Part shown: positions 7,295 to 15,465 of the stretch, in pieces
Layout of the letters: each line of letters begins with the position of its first letter
How positions within the stretch are numbered: the stretch's first letter is position 1
Source: a bacterium
GTDB lineage: Bacteria > RBG-13-66-14
DNA length: 39,322 bases
Direction: 5' to 3'
NCBI GenBank assembly: GCA_035528375.1
Contig: DATKYS010000103.1
Location: forward strand, 1-39,322
The notes under the pieces: generated by a model
The model's database searches: none
What the model was told of the DNA's origin: nothing
The model's input: the letters and a program-made list of their open reading frames with translations, nothing else
Position numbers and translations under genes: made by a program

Positions 7295-9094
7295 TTACCC
7301 GATGCTGATCCTACCCTCGGGGTAGGAGTAGCGGGCTTCGCCGTGCTTCTTGCCGATGGCCAGGCCCAAGGACAGCGGTCCTACGCGGCCGGCGAACATC
7401 AACAGGATGATGATGATCCGCCCGGCGTAGGACAATTCGCCGGTGATGCCCGCGGAGAGCCCCACGGTGCCCCAGGCGGAGACCGTCTCGAAGAGTATGT
7501 CCAGCGGCGGCTGGTCCTCCAGGAGCAGCAGGATGAAAAAGCCCATGACGACGAAGGCGAGACCGCCCACCAGGACGGTCAGCGCCTGTTTGATCACCCC
7601 GGCGGGAATCTCGCGCTTGAACACCTCGACGCGCTTCTTGCCGCGCAGGTTGGCCCAGAAGTTCAGTACGATGACGGCGAAGGTGCTGGTCTTTATACCG
7701 CCGCCGGTGGAGCCCGGGCTGGCGCCGATGAACATCAGCACTATCATGATGAACAGGGTCCCGGCGCTCAGGGCGTCGGTGGGGATGGTGTTGAAGCCGG
7801 CGGTGCGCGTGGTGACGGACTGGAAGTAGCCGGCCATCACCTTCTCGCCCACGTCCATGCCCTGCATGGAGTTACTCCACTCCAGAGGGGTGATGGCGAT
7901 CCAGCCGATGACGAGCAGTATGGCGGTGACGACGAGGACGAGCTTGGTCTGGAGGGTCAGGCGGCTGTGCGGCTGGCCTTTCTTGTGGCGGCGGCGGAAG
8001 CTGGTGAGGTTCATCAGCACGATGAAACCCAGGCCGCCCAGGATGATGAGCGAGGAGATGATGAGCGAGGTGCCGACGGAGCCGGCGTGGGCCTCCATGT
8101 TGTCGGCGTTCAAACTGAAGCCGGCGTTGCAGAAGGCGGAGACGGAGTGGAAGGCCGAGGAGAACAGCAGCTCGCTCTGGTCGGCGTACTTGGGCCCCCA
8201 GGTCTGGTACAGCAGGCCGAATCCGAGGAGCTCGATCAACAGGGTGGCCAGCAACATGTACACGAGGAGTCGTCGGACGGTGGACAGGGCGTCGGCCTCG
8301 TAGGCGCGGGAGAAGAGGGCGACCTCCTTGCGCGCCAGTCGGACTCCCAGGATGGTGGAGAAGAAGGCGGTGAAGCTCATCAGGCCCAGGCCGCCGATCT
8401 GTATGAGCCCCATTATCACGGACTGGCCGAAGCGGGTGAAGTAGCTCCCGGTGTCCACCACGATCAGGCCGGTGACGCAGGTGGCGCTGGTGGCGGTGAA
8501 GAGGGCGTCTATGGGGTGGATGTAGCCGGAGACGGTGGCGCGGGGGAGTGATAAAAGCAGGGTGCCCACGCCGATGACCGCCAGGAACGTCAAGAGGATG
8601 AATCGGACCGGCCGTTGGGCGAGGGCGGCCAGGGTGCGGTTGCCCCGGACGAAGCGGATGATGAGGTTGGCGGCGATGAAGAGCTGGCCCCCCAGCATGG
8701 CCTCGGAGGCCCCGGTGTCGTCGCCGCTCCAGACGCCGGATATCCCTCCCCCGGACTCCGGCGAGCTGACGAGGAGGTAAATGACGTAAACCGCCACCAC
8801 GACGAGCTCGGCCAGGTGCTCCTTGATCCAGGTCAGCCTCTGGTGCGTGAACAGGAGCTGGGTCAGGGGCATGAGGCAGAAGATGAGGATGATGAGCGCC
8901 TGGGCGATGTGGACGATCTGGCGGAGGAAGTCGGAGGGGAAGAAGCCGTACTCGACGATGAAGCCGGCGATGGCGACGACGGCGCAGATGAGGAAGATGC
9001 GGCGCAGCAGCCGGTCCACCCTGGCCCGCAGGGCGGGCGTGAAGGTGAATTTCTGCTGAATCAGCTCCCGGACCGATTCGTTCTGTCGGGTCAT
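7295..9094 (-). CDS. Potassium channel subunit, TrkH/KtrB family
   Basis: This 599-residue integral membrane protein has the four pore loops of the superfamily: TSATCVTGL (about 202-210), FCNAGFS (about 321-327), TRTAGFNTI (about 429-437) and GTVGLSAGI (about 542-550). Each supplies the selectivity-filter glycine. A SPGSTGGGIKT stretch (about 459-469) matches the intramembrane gate region. About 160 N-terminal residues with several extra hydrophobic segments precede the first pore unit, so it is longer than typical KtrB (about 450). It should work with the RCK subunit encoded at 4105-4779. The start is ATG 9094. The downstream neighbour in the same direction is the acquired endonuclease gene, so channel and gate genes are now about 2.5 kb apart. 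Confidence 0.92.
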   Translation of the reverse strand: MTRQNESVRELIQQKFTFTPALRARVDRLLRRIFLICAVVAIAGFIVEYGFFPSDFLRQIVHIAQALIILIFCLMPLTQLLFTHQRLTWIKEHLAELVVVAVYVIYLLVSSPESGGGISGVWSGDDTGASEAMLGGQLFIAANLIIRFVRGNRTLAALAQRPVRFILLTFLAVIGVGTLLLSLPRATVSGYIHPIDALFTATSATCVTGLIVVDTGSYFTRFGQSVIMGLIQIGGLGLMSFTAFFSTILGVRLARKEVALFSRAYEADALSTVRRLLVYMLLATLLIELLGFGLLYQTWGPKYADQSELLFSSAFHSVSAFCNAGFSLNADNMEAHAGSVGTSLIISSLIILGGLGFIVLMNLTSFRRRHKKGQPHSRLTLQTKLVLVVTAILLVIGWIAITPLEWSNSMQGMDVGEKVMAGYFQSVTTRTAGFNTIPTDALSAGTLFIMIVLMFIGASPGSTGGGIKTSTFAVIVLNFWANLRGKKRVEVFKREIPAGVIKQALTVLVGGLAFVVMGFFILLLLEDQPPLDILFETVSAWGTVGLSAGITGELSYAGRIIIILLMFAGRVGPLSLGLAIGKKHGEARYSYPEGRISIG

Positions 9095-9181
9095 GGGGAT
9101 GTCGGGGTGGCGACTGTGACCCTCGGATTGTACCCCAGCCGCGCCCCCTCCGGCAAGGATAGGCGCCTGGGCCGAGCGGGG

Positions 9182-9213
9182 AAAACTAAAAAGGGCGGGG
9201 GTGACCCGCCCTT
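9182..9213 (-). terminator. Intrinsic terminator of the DUF2341 gene
   Basis: On the minus strand a perfect 9-bp stem (AAGGGCGGG/CCCGCCCTT, 5-nt loop) is followed by TTTAGTTTT. It begins about 20 nt after the stop at 9234 and separates this gene from the potassium channel gene. Confidence 0.8.
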
Positions 9214-9233
9214 GCGCCTCCGGTAGCCCGGGG

Positions 9234-10418
9234 CTACCGGTAGAGCGCCTTGAGCTGGCCGAAGGTGATCTCGACGATCATCGAGTCCGGACCTTCCTCG
9301 TCTCCGACCATGCTGGTCGGCATCGGCTGCGTCAACTTGCGCAGCAAGACGTTGTCTATCACGTGGTCGTTGGTGAGGTCGCCGGTGGCGGCGCAGAATC
9401 CCAGCCCCCCGTAGCTCCTGTCGCCGCCCGGGGTGTTGAAGATGCGCTCGTAGATGAGGGTGTCGGAGTCCAGATTCAGGGTGAGCTTTCCCCGGAGGTT
9501 AACGAGCTCCACGTGGTGCCACATCCCGTCGCACACCCGGTCGTCCTCGACGGTCTTGAGGTGGTTGTCGGTGCTGTCCTCGATGAGGGCCGCGTGCCGC
9601 CTGTTGGGGTCGCCCTCACCGGGATGGGCGTCGAACTCGATGCCGTAACCCTGGATTGCGTCCCCGTCCGCGGTGGTGAAGCCGAGGCCGCCGCCGCACG
9701 AGGGGGTGCCGCCGGCGTAGGGCGCCTCATCCTTGTAAAACATGGCGCAGAAGCCTTCGGCACCCGTTCCATCTCCCACGAGGTAATCGAAGGTCAGGAC
9801 CCACCCGTTGAACCGGTTCATGTCGAGGTCGGCGAAAAGGGCCGCCCCCAGGTTGCACTCCTGCCGGGTGAGGTAGAGGACCCCGTCCGCCGGGTCCCAG
9901 CATCCCTCGAGGGAGACCTCCCCGGCGTGGCGGTAGACGCTCCAGCCGCCGGAGCGTGTCGGGTCGTCGTTGAAGGGCTCGCAGAGCTCGGCGTACCCCT
10001 CGATGTCGCTCTCCGAGGCCGCGGCCGGGTTGCCGTAGTACATGTAGACGTTCGCGGCGGCGGGTATCTCCGGCACCCGGACCCAGACCTTGGCGTAGGA
10101 CGACCGCTCGGACTCCTCGATCCAGTACGGGAGCTGGTCGCCGTCCAAATCGGTGAAGCGGAGGTCGTCGAAGTCCGGTTGCATGCTGCCTCGGTACGAC
10201 ACGGATACAGAGATGGGGAAGTAGGTGAGGACCTCGTTGTTGTAGTGGTTATCTATGTAGACCAGCGCCCGGTGGATCCAGGCGTCGTCCCACCACTCGT
10301 CCCCCTCGGACCGGGGGTTGACGCTCTCGAAGGCCGCTCCGGAGCCGGAGTTCAATGTCGTCGCGCCGGCCGAAACGCAGATGAAGAGCAGAAAGTAGCC
10401 GATTGCCCGCGTAAACAT
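9234..10418 (-). CDS. Exported DUF2341 / lectin-like surface protein
   Basis: The start is taken as ATG 10418 because GAGG precedes it and it opens a clean signal peptide (FTRAIGYFLLFICVSAGA). In-frame sequence further upstream is not signal-like. The mature protein begins with a DUF2341 domain (WWDDAWIHRALVYID..., then VSVSYRGSMQPDFDDLRFTD, LPYWIEESE and VYMYYGNPAA, residues about 42-140). The C-terminal 230 residues look like a concanavalin-A-like jelly-roll (GWVLTFDYLVGDG, GLGFTTADGDAIQGYGIEFDA, GMWHHVELVNLRGKLTLNLD). Such pairs usually occur in extracellular carbohydrate-binding or adhesion proteins. The length is 394 residues. It has its own terminator and appears monocistronic. The ligand is unknown. 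Confidence 0.8.
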   Translation of the reverse strand: MFTRAIGYFLLFICVSAGATTLNSGSGAAFESVNPRSEGDEWWDDAWIHRALVYIDNHYNNEVLTYFPISVSVSYRGSMQPDFDDLRFTDLDGDQLPYWIEESERSSYAKVWVRVPEIPAAANVYMYYGNPAAASESDIEGYAELCEPFNDDPTRSGGWSVYRHAGEVSLEGCWDPADGVLYLTRQECNLGAALFADLDMNRFNGWVLTFDYLVGDGTGAEGFCAMFYKDEAPYAGGTPSCGGGLGFTTADGDAIQGYGIEFDAHPGEGDPNRRHAALIEDSTDNHLKTVEDDRVCDGMWHHVELVNLRGKLTLNLDSDTLIYERIFNTPGGDRSYGGLGFCAATGDLTNDHVIDNVLLRKLTQPMPTSMVGDEEGPDSMIVEITFGQLKALYR

Positions 10419-10539
10419 GACTGTACCTCGCAGATTAGGGGCTCCCAAGGGGAGGGTCGGGGATGCCGGTGTTTCATCGGAGTCGGGTAATCGTCGCGCA
10501 GATGTCACCCTAATCCACTCGTCTAGTGGGAAAAAGCAA

Positions 10540-10830
10540 GGACCGTGCCCGCGGGATGCGCGGCGCGAACGCGGGCGTGGCGGGAATCCGTTAATCGTGG
10601 GTTGGTCGGAGGGGGAGGGCGGGGTTCAGTTTGCCGCAGCAGATTGCGGTGATGGAGCGGCGGGTCTTCTACGCCCCGCTACGGCGGCCCGCAGAGGATT
10701 CGTCCTACCGGTCGCCCCTACGGGTGAAATTCGCCGTGTGGACGTAGGGGCGGGTCTTTAGACCCGCCCGCGGGCCGATCTGAAGGTCGGCCCCTACGTG
10801 GACGACGCGCGATTCACGTCAACTCGTAGG
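10540..10830. repeat. Intergenic repeat cluster, copy 2
   Basis: The 329-nt space between the DUF2341 gene and the lipoprotein gene holds no convincing gene. It contains CGGCGGCCCGCAGAGGA, CCTACCGGTCGCCCCTACG, a perfect hairpin GGGCGGGTCT/AGACCCGCCC near 10749-10770, and a second palindromic unit GGGCCGA...TCGGCCC near 10771-10793 ending in CCTACG. Both hairpins are bounded by outward CCTACGT/ACGTAGG boxes. Confidence 0.7.
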
Positions 10831-10837
10831 GTATCCC

Positions 10838-11251
10838 TTACTCTTCGGTGAGCGTGATGTCAATGCCTGTTACATCTCCCCCATCAATGGGGTAGTAGAA
10901 CAAATCGGACCAGCCCGAATACATCGTACCCTCGATATCGATCCACGCTTTGGCTATCCCTTGGTGACGTCTAGCAGCATTGACGTAAGTTATCGAGTAA
11001 GTTCCATTTAGTGCTGTTAAGACAGCCGAATCGCATGCAGGATATAGTATCGAGGTGTAGAAGTAGTATATAAACACAGAAGCAGACCCCTGTGGAGAAC
11101 CATCTCCTCTGAAGACGGTACCACTTACTTTATTACTCCTGTCCGACAGGGGGTTCTCTTCCTGGCTTGATATACCGTCCGTGCAGGCGGCCAGAATAAG
11201 GGTCAGGCAAATTACGCCGGCCAGGCCCACAGCGGCTAGCAACCTCTTCAT
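10838..11251 (-). CDS. Small lipoprotein with carboxypeptidase-regulatory-like fold
   Basis: The 137-residue product has a lipoprotein signal peptide ending in the lipobox LILAAC, with Cys23 as the lipidated residue. The mature part has the SGTVFRGDGSPQGSASVFIYY opening and the NGTYSITYV and VTGIDITLTEE strands of a CarboxypepD_reg-like or Ig-like beta-sandwich. The start ATG 11251 has a strong GAGGAGG. Its own promoter lies at 11292-11320. The coding sequence is less GC-rich than its neighbours and uses more A/T-ending codons. The function is unknown; a cell-envelope role is inferred from the lipobox only. Confidence 0.75.
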   Translation of the reverse strand: MKRLLAAVGLAGVICLTLILAACTDGISSQEENPLSDRSNKVSGTVFRGDGSPQGSASVFIYYFYTSILYPACDSAVLTALNGTYSITYVNAARRHQGIAKAWIDIEGTMYSGWSDLFYYPIDGGDVTGIDITLTEE

Positions 11252-11291
11252 CTTTCCTCCTCAAGTAGTCGTTGAAGGAACTCCGATAGTC

Positions 11292-11320
11292 ATAATACAG
11301 CCAACATTCGTATCTGTCTA
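11292..11320 (-). promoter_or_regulatory. Sigma70-like promoter of the lipoprotein gene
   Basis: On the minus strand TAGACA is followed by 17 bases and TATTAT. The -10 box lies about 40 bases upstream of the lipoprotein start. Confidence 0.6.
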
Positions 11321-11341
11321 CAGACTAAATTAGGCATTTAC

Positions 11342-11367
11342 AAAAAAAACAGGCAACCGATGCCTGT
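11342..11367 (-). terminator. Intrinsic terminator after nadA
   Basis: On the minus strand the perfect 7-bp stem ACAGGCA/TGCCTGT with a 5-nt loop is followed by eight T residues, counting the last stem base. It begins about 26 nt after the nadA stop. Confidence 0.9.
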
Positions 11368-11393
11368 GTTAAAAAGCCAGTAGTTTTAATAAG

Positions 11394-12362
11394 TTACGCC
11401 TCCAGCATCCGCTCGATGGCCCGGCGCGCGGGCGCGGCCACCTCCTCGGGAACGGCCACGGGGTAACGGTCCTCGCTGAGCGCCGTGTAAACGCTCTCCA
11501 GCGTGGTCACCTTCATGTTCCAGCAGACCATCTTCTCCGCCGCGGCGGGGTGGAAACGCCGGTCGGGGTAAGCCCGACGGAGCGGGTCCAGGAGGCCCAC
11601 CTCGGTGCCGACGATGAACTCGCGGTCGTCCACATCGGCCGGGTAGCGAAGCATCCCCCCCGTGGAGGCGACTCGGTCGGCCGCCCGGCAGACTTCGAGG
11701 CGGCACTCGGGGTGGACCATGACCTTCGCCCGCGGATGGGTTTCCTTTGCCCGCCGGAGGTCCTCCAGGGTCAGGCGGTGGTGGGTGGGGCAGAAGCCGG
11801 GCCAGAGGCGGATGTCCGTCTCGGCGGGGTAAAGGCCGATGTCGGTGCGGCCGACCTGGAGCGCGGCCCACTCGCCCAGGTGCCGGTCGGGGCAGAAGAG
11901 GACCGGTCGGCCCGCCGGCGCATTACGTAATATTTCCACCGCGTTGGCGCTGGTGCAACAAACGTCCGAGACCGCCTTCACCTCGGCGGTGGAATTCACG
12001 TAGGTGACGACGTAGAGCTCCGGGGCCTTTTCCCTCGCCTCCCGCACGTCGTCGGCGGTAATCATGTCGGCCATGGGGCAACCGGCGCGGAGCTCGGGCA
12101 GGAGCACACGCTTTTCGGGGCAGAGGATGGCCGCCGTTTCGGCCATGAACAGGACGCCGCAGAGGACGATGACCTTCGCGTCGGTCCCTGCGGCGTGGCG
12201 CGCCAGGCCGAGGGAATCGCCGGTGAGGTCAGCCGCCGCCTGAACCTCGGGGAGCTGGTAGTTGTGGGCCAGGACGACCGCGTCGCGCTCCCGGCGCAGG
12301 CGGGCTATACCGTCCAGCATGAAGTCGGTTTCCAGCGGCTTGCCCATGAGATTCGCCGTCAC
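11394..12362 (-). CDS. nadA: Quinolinate synthase NadA
   Basis: The enzyme condenses iminoaspartate with dihydroxyacetone phosphate to give quinolinate, the first ring-forming step of de novo NAD synthesis, using an oxygen-sensitive [4Fe-4S] cluster. The 322-residue sequence shows AVVLAHNYQLPEVQ near residue 28, GDSLGLARHA, VLCGVLFMAETA, CPDRHLG, MVHPECRLEV, and the C-terminal MVCWNMKVTTLESV, with the cysteines expected for cluster binding. The GTG start at 12362 overlaps the stop of the upstream secreted-protein gene in a GTGA, which indicates translational coupling. No nadB or nadC is nearby. The length is normal for the shorter NadA class. Confidence 0.95.
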   Translation of the reverse strand: MTANLMGKPLETDFMLDGIARLRRERDAVVLAHNYQLPEVQAAADLTGDSLGLARHAAGTDAKVIVLCGVLFMAETAAILCPEKRVLLPELRAGCPMADMITADDVREAREKAPELYVVTYVNSTAEVKAVSDVCCTSANAVEILRNAPAGRPVLFCPDRHLGEWAALQVGRTDIGLYPAETDIRLWPGFCPTHHRLTLEDLRRAKETHPRAKVMVHPECRLEVCRAADRVASTGGMLRYPADVDDREFIVGTEVGLLDPLRRAYPDRRFHPAAAEKMVCWNMKVTTLESVYTALSEDRYPVAVPEEVAAPARRAIERMLEA

Positions 12363-13159
12363 CTCGGCTTTTTGTTGGCCAGGGCGTCCTGGTCGGTGTA
12401 GGGCTCGTACGACTGCCCGGACACGAGAAGGCCGAGGTAGTCCTCGATGGGCAGGGGATCGGGCCAGCCTTCCAGGGAGTCCGTCGCCCCGGAGGAGCCG
12501 TAGTCGGTCAGCTCGACGACCACGTCGGTAGCGCCGCTCGAGTCGGGGATGGAGAACCGGGCGACGCCGAAGAGCGGCACCTCGTCGGCGTACCAGGCGT
12601 CGCCGGAATCGGAGGAGATTTTTCTGCAGGAGAATACGCCCGCCGGAACCTCGACCTCCACGCCGTCCTGTGTCTCGTACTCGAGGGATTCACCGGCCCC
12701 GAACATCTCGCCCAGCTCCCCGAGGGCCGACAGGAACTCGCCGAGCATCTCCGGGGTCAGCGAGAGAACAATGCGGTCCACCATCTCGGACGAGTCCATT
12801 CCGAGGAGTATCTCTCCGCCGAAGTTGCCGTAGTAGGCCAGCAGGGATTCGAGGTTTTCGAAGGGCGCCTCCTGGGCCCCCGGCTCCCGGATGTGCCGCG
12901 CGATGTCCTCCTGGAGGAACTCCGCCCCTCCCTCCTTCAGGGCCATCTGGAGCACCATCCACCCCATCCCGGGCATCAGGAGATCCACCTGGAGCCACGG
13001 CGCCTCGGCGTGCCCGGCCGGCTCCACCAGGGAGACGGTCACGGCCGCCTCGCCGTCCACGTCGGCGTAGGTCACCCATTGGCCCGCCTCCCAGGGTGTC
13101 AGCTCGAAGGCCGGCGTCCCGGCGGCGAGAATTCCAAGAAAAAGGGCGATTCGTCGCAT
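12359..13159 (-). CDS. Secreted protein of unknown function coupled to nadA
   Basis: The start ATG 13159 was chosen because it opens a signal peptide (RRIALFLGILAAGTPAFE) and lies about 42 nt downstream of a predicted promoter start. In-frame sequence further upstream has no export signal. The 266-residue product has GQWVTYADVDGEAAVTVSLV after the signal and a C-terminal part with VEVPAGVFSCRKIS, AWYADEVPLFGVARF and VVVELTDYGSSG. This resembles periplasmic DUF3108-like or outer-membrane-associated proteins that report on a substrate-dependent property, but I do not recognise the family firmly. Its TGA overlaps the nadA GTG, so the two are co-transcribed and probably co-translated. Confidence 0.75.
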   Translation of the reverse strand: MRRIALFLGILAAGTPAFELTPWEAGQWVTYADVDGEAAVTVSLVEPAGHAEAPWLQVDLLMPGMGWMVLQMALKEGGAEFLQEDIARHIREPGAQEAPFENLESLLAYYGNFGGEILLGMDSSEMVDRIVLSLTPEMLGEFLSALGELGEMFGAGESLEYETQDGVEVEVPAGVFSCRKISSDSGDAWYADEVPLFGVARFSIPDSSGATDVVVELTDYGSSGATDSLEGWPDPLPIEDYLGLLVSGQSYEPYTDQDALANKKPR

Positions 13160-13207
13160 CTTTCGACCATCCGTGGGTTGGGCGGGGGCGCGCCGCGGCA
13201 CGTGAGT

Positions 13208-13236
13208 ATTATAGCCGGTCCGGGGAGGATGCGAAA
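13208..13236 (-). promoter_or_regulatory. Promoter of the secreted-protein/nadA operon
   Basis: On the minus strand a perfect TATAAT lies 17 bases after a weak -35 (TTTCGC). It faces away from, and lies close to, the plus-strand promoter at 13247-13275. Confidence 0.55.
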
Positions 13237-13246
13237 GGGGTGCTCC

Positions 13247-13275
13247 TTGACACCCGGTGAACCGGGCTCTATATT
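13247..13275 (+). promoter_or_regulatory. Strong sigma70-like promoter with palindromic spacer
   Basis: TTGACA, exactly 17 bases, then TATATT. The spacer contains the perfect inverted repeat CCCGGT-GA-ACCGGG (13253-13266), positioned where a repressor would block polymerase. It drives the small membrane protein gene at 13340. Confidence 0.75.
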
Positions 13276-13339
13276 TGACCGGGGTTGAGGAAACCCGGCG
13301 TCGTGCGGGGCGTGACGGCAGATTGCCAAGGAGGCGGGG

Positions 13340-13702
13340 ATGGGCAGTTCCGAGTACGAGACTTACCGCCGCGAGCTCGAGCGTGAGGGGCGTATCGCGC
13401 TGTGGACCCTGTTGTCGGTGGGGCTGGCGGGCGTCACCTTCGCCGTGGTTCACGGGGCGCGCACCGGCTTCACACAAGGCGAAATTTGGTTCACGCTCAT
13501 CTTCGGCCTCTTCGTGCTGGTTGACGCCTTCTTCCTCACCCCCATCTACCGCTACCTGGCGGCCGCCTGGGTGAGACGCCGGCAGCGTCTGCGCGGAGAC
13601 CCCGTGGATGAGGAGCCCGACGCGACGGTCGTGCGGTGGGTGGACACCAAGGACGTCGAGGATTTGCTCAAAGAGGAGCCCGAGAACCGGGGAAAGGGTT
13701 AG
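13340..13702 (+). CDS. Small two-helix membrane protein, unknown function
   Basis: The 120-residue protein has two predicted transmembrane helices (residues about 20-40 and 50-72). A charged N-terminus (SSEYETYRRELEREGR) and a basic then acidic C-terminal tail (RRRQRLRGDPVDEEPD...) both probably face the cytoplasm. The start ATG 13340 follows AGGAGG. It has its own strong promoter with a palindrome and faces away from the nadA operon. I do not recognise the family. Confidence 0.7.
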   Translation: MGSSEYETYRRELEREGRIALWTLLSVGLAGVTFAVVHGARTGFTQGEIWFTLIFGLFVLVDAFFLTPIYRYLAAAWVRRRQRLRGDPVDEEPDATVVRWVDTKDVEDLLKEEPENRGKG

Positions 13703-13786
13703 GGAACGGACCGCTCGGCGCAAGCGGGACCGCCGCCCCACGTCTCGCGCGAACGGTTCCGTGAAGCGGAGGTGCCGCCGGGCCGG

Positions 13787-13815
13787 CTGACGCCCCGGCG
13801 CTCGTATGTTAAAAT
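13787..13815 (+). promoter_or_regulatory. Promoter of purH
   Basis: CTGACG, 17 bases, then TAAAAT, about 110 nt upstream of the purH start. This leaves a leader of about 100 nt with GC-rich inverted segments. Confidence 0.55.
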
Positions 13816-13924
13816 ACGCCTCCCCGCATCCCCGACGCGGGTCGAAGTCGGAGACATTCCGATTTGAGCCTGTTTTTCCCCCTTCAGGTGAAGGGGCGAC
13901 TACCGCCCGGGTGGTTTTTTGAAC

Positions 13925-15460
13925 ATGAGCGACCGTCTGATTCCCCGCCGAGCCCTGGCCAGTGTGTCCGACAAGACCGGGCTGGTGGACTTCCTCCACC
14001 GCCTCAAGGGCGTCGAGCTGCTCTCCACCGGCGGCACGGCCGGCGTTCTGCGCGAGGCCGGCCTCTCGGTCATCGAGGTGGCGGATTACACGGGCTCCCC
14101 GGAGATTCTGGGCGGAAGGGTCAAGACGCTGCACCCGCGCATCCACGGCGGCATCCTCTCCCGACGGACGGAGGATGACCAGCGGGACCTGGAGAGAATC
14201 GGCTCCGTGGAGATAGACCTGGTGGTTGTGAACCTCTACCCCTTCGCCGAGACGGTGGCCCGCGGGGCCGCCCCCGAGGAGGCCGTAGAACAGATAGACA
14301 TCGGCGGGGTGGCCCTGTTGCGCGCGGCGGCCAAGAACTTCAACCACGTCGTCACCCTGTGCGACCCGGCCGATTACCCGGTCGTCCTGGAGGAGATAAA
14401 CGCGGGCGGAGTGACCCTCGAACGCAGGCGCGACCTGGCGGCCAAGGTCTTCGCCCACACCGCGACCTACGACGCGGCCATAACCGGCTACCTGACCCGC
14501 GGGGAGGGGCTCCCCGAGCTCTACATCGCGGCATACCGCAAGGGGCGCGAGCTGCGCTACGGCGAGAACCCGCACCAGCCCGCGGCGATTTACGTGCCCC
14601 TCGCGGGCGGCGGGGGGCTTGCATCGGCCGAGCCGCTCTCGGGAAAGGCCCTGAGCTTCAACAACTACTGGGACATCGCCTCGGCGTGGAACGCCGTGTG
14701 CGACTTCTCCTCACCCGCGGCGACCGTCGTCAAGCACACCAACCCCTGCGGCCTGGCCGAGGCCTCCACCCTGGAGCGGGCCTACGAGCTGGCCCTCGAG
14801 GGCGACCCCCTGTCGGCCTTCGGCTCCGTCGTCGCCCTCAACCGCACCGTGGACCAGAAAACCGCGGAGCTCATCCACGACACCCGCTTCATCGAGTGCG
14901 CCGTGGCATCGGACTACGCTCCCGGCGTTCTCGAACTGTTGACGAAGAAATCCCAGCGCCGCTTCATCGCCCTGGGGACGCCCGAGCCGCCCACCGGGCT
15001 CGAGGGGCGCTTCATCCCCGGCGGACTGCTCCTCCAAGGGGTGGACGACGAGTGGTCCAGCGAGGAGCGCGTGGTGACGAAGCGGGCCCCGACCGAGGAG
15101 GAGTGGACGGCGCTGCGGTTCGCCTGGCGCGCGGTCAAACACGTCAAGAGCAACGCCGTCGTCCTGGCCTGCCGGGAAAAAGACGGCGCGTGCTGGCTGG
15201 TCGGTGTGGGCGCCGGGCAGATGAGCCGCGTGGATTCGGCCATCATCGCGGTGCGCAAGGCCGAGAGGCGGACCCGGGGCTCCGTGGCCGCTTCGGACGC
15301 CTTCTTCCCCATGCCCGACGGCGTGGAGGCCCTGACGTCGGCGGGCGTTACCGCCATCATCCAACCCGGCGGCTCCAAGGGCGACGAGGCGGCCATCGAA
15401 GTTGCGGACAGGGCCGGCGCGGCGATGGTCTTCACCGGCACGCGCCATTTCAGGCATTAA
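13925..15460 (+). CDS. purH: Bifunctional AICAR transformylase / IMP cyclohydrolase PurH
   Basis: The protein catalyses the last two steps of purine synthesis: formylation of AICAR with 10-formyl-THF, then ring closure to IMP. The N-terminal MGS-like cyclohydrolase domain shows LLSTGGTAGVLREAG and the strongly conserved GGRVKTLHPRIHGGIL. The C-terminal transformylase has YGENPHQPA, the KHTNPCG motif near residue 270, and FFPMPDGVEAL. The length, about 511 residues, is normal. ATG 13925 is preferred over an in-frame TTG six bases earlier. It is followed by purD and purE in the same direction, separated from purD only by a short palindromic repeat. Confidence 0.96.
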   Translation: MSDRLIPRRALASVSDKTGLVDFLHRLKGVELLSTGGTAGVLREAGLSVIEVADYTGSPEILGGRVKTLHPRIHGGILSRRTEDDQRDLERIGSVEIDLVVVNLYPFAETVARGAAPEEAVEQIDIGGVALLRAAAKNFNHVVTLCDPADYPVVLEEINAGGVTLERRRDLAAKVFAHTATYDAAITGYLTRGEGLPELYIAAYRKGRELRYGENPHQPAAIYVPLAGGGGLASAEPLSGKALSFNNYWDIASAWNAVCDFSSPAATVVKHTNPCGLAEASTLERAYELALEGDPLSAFGSVVALNRTVDQKTAELIHDTRFIECAVASDYAPGVLELLTKKSQRRFIALGTPEPPTGLEGRFIPGGLLLQGVDDEWSSEERVVTKRAPTEEEWTALRFAWRAVKHVKSNAVVLACREKDGACWLVGVGAGQMSRVDSAIIAVRKAERRTRGSVAASDAFFPMPDGVEALTSAGVTAIIQPGGSKGDEAAIEVADRAGAAMVFTGTRHFRH

Positions 15461-15465
15461 AAAAA

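Noticed and set aside
7343-8551. Long plus-strand frame opposite the TrkH/KtrB gene
   Set aside because: A Gly/Glu/Asp/Gln-rich shadow; the minus strand has the four channel pore motifs.
13830-13925. ZTP (pfl) riboswitch upstream of purH
   Set aside because: Only a CCGCC-CGGG-like 3' element resembles it; the conserved GUGACUGGC region and the CCGGGGAGC region are missing.
13160-14575. N-terminal extension of the secreted nadA-coupled protein back to 14575 on the minus strand
   Set aside because: The extension is antisense to purH and the small membrane gene; ATG 13159 opens a proper signal peptide below a promoter.
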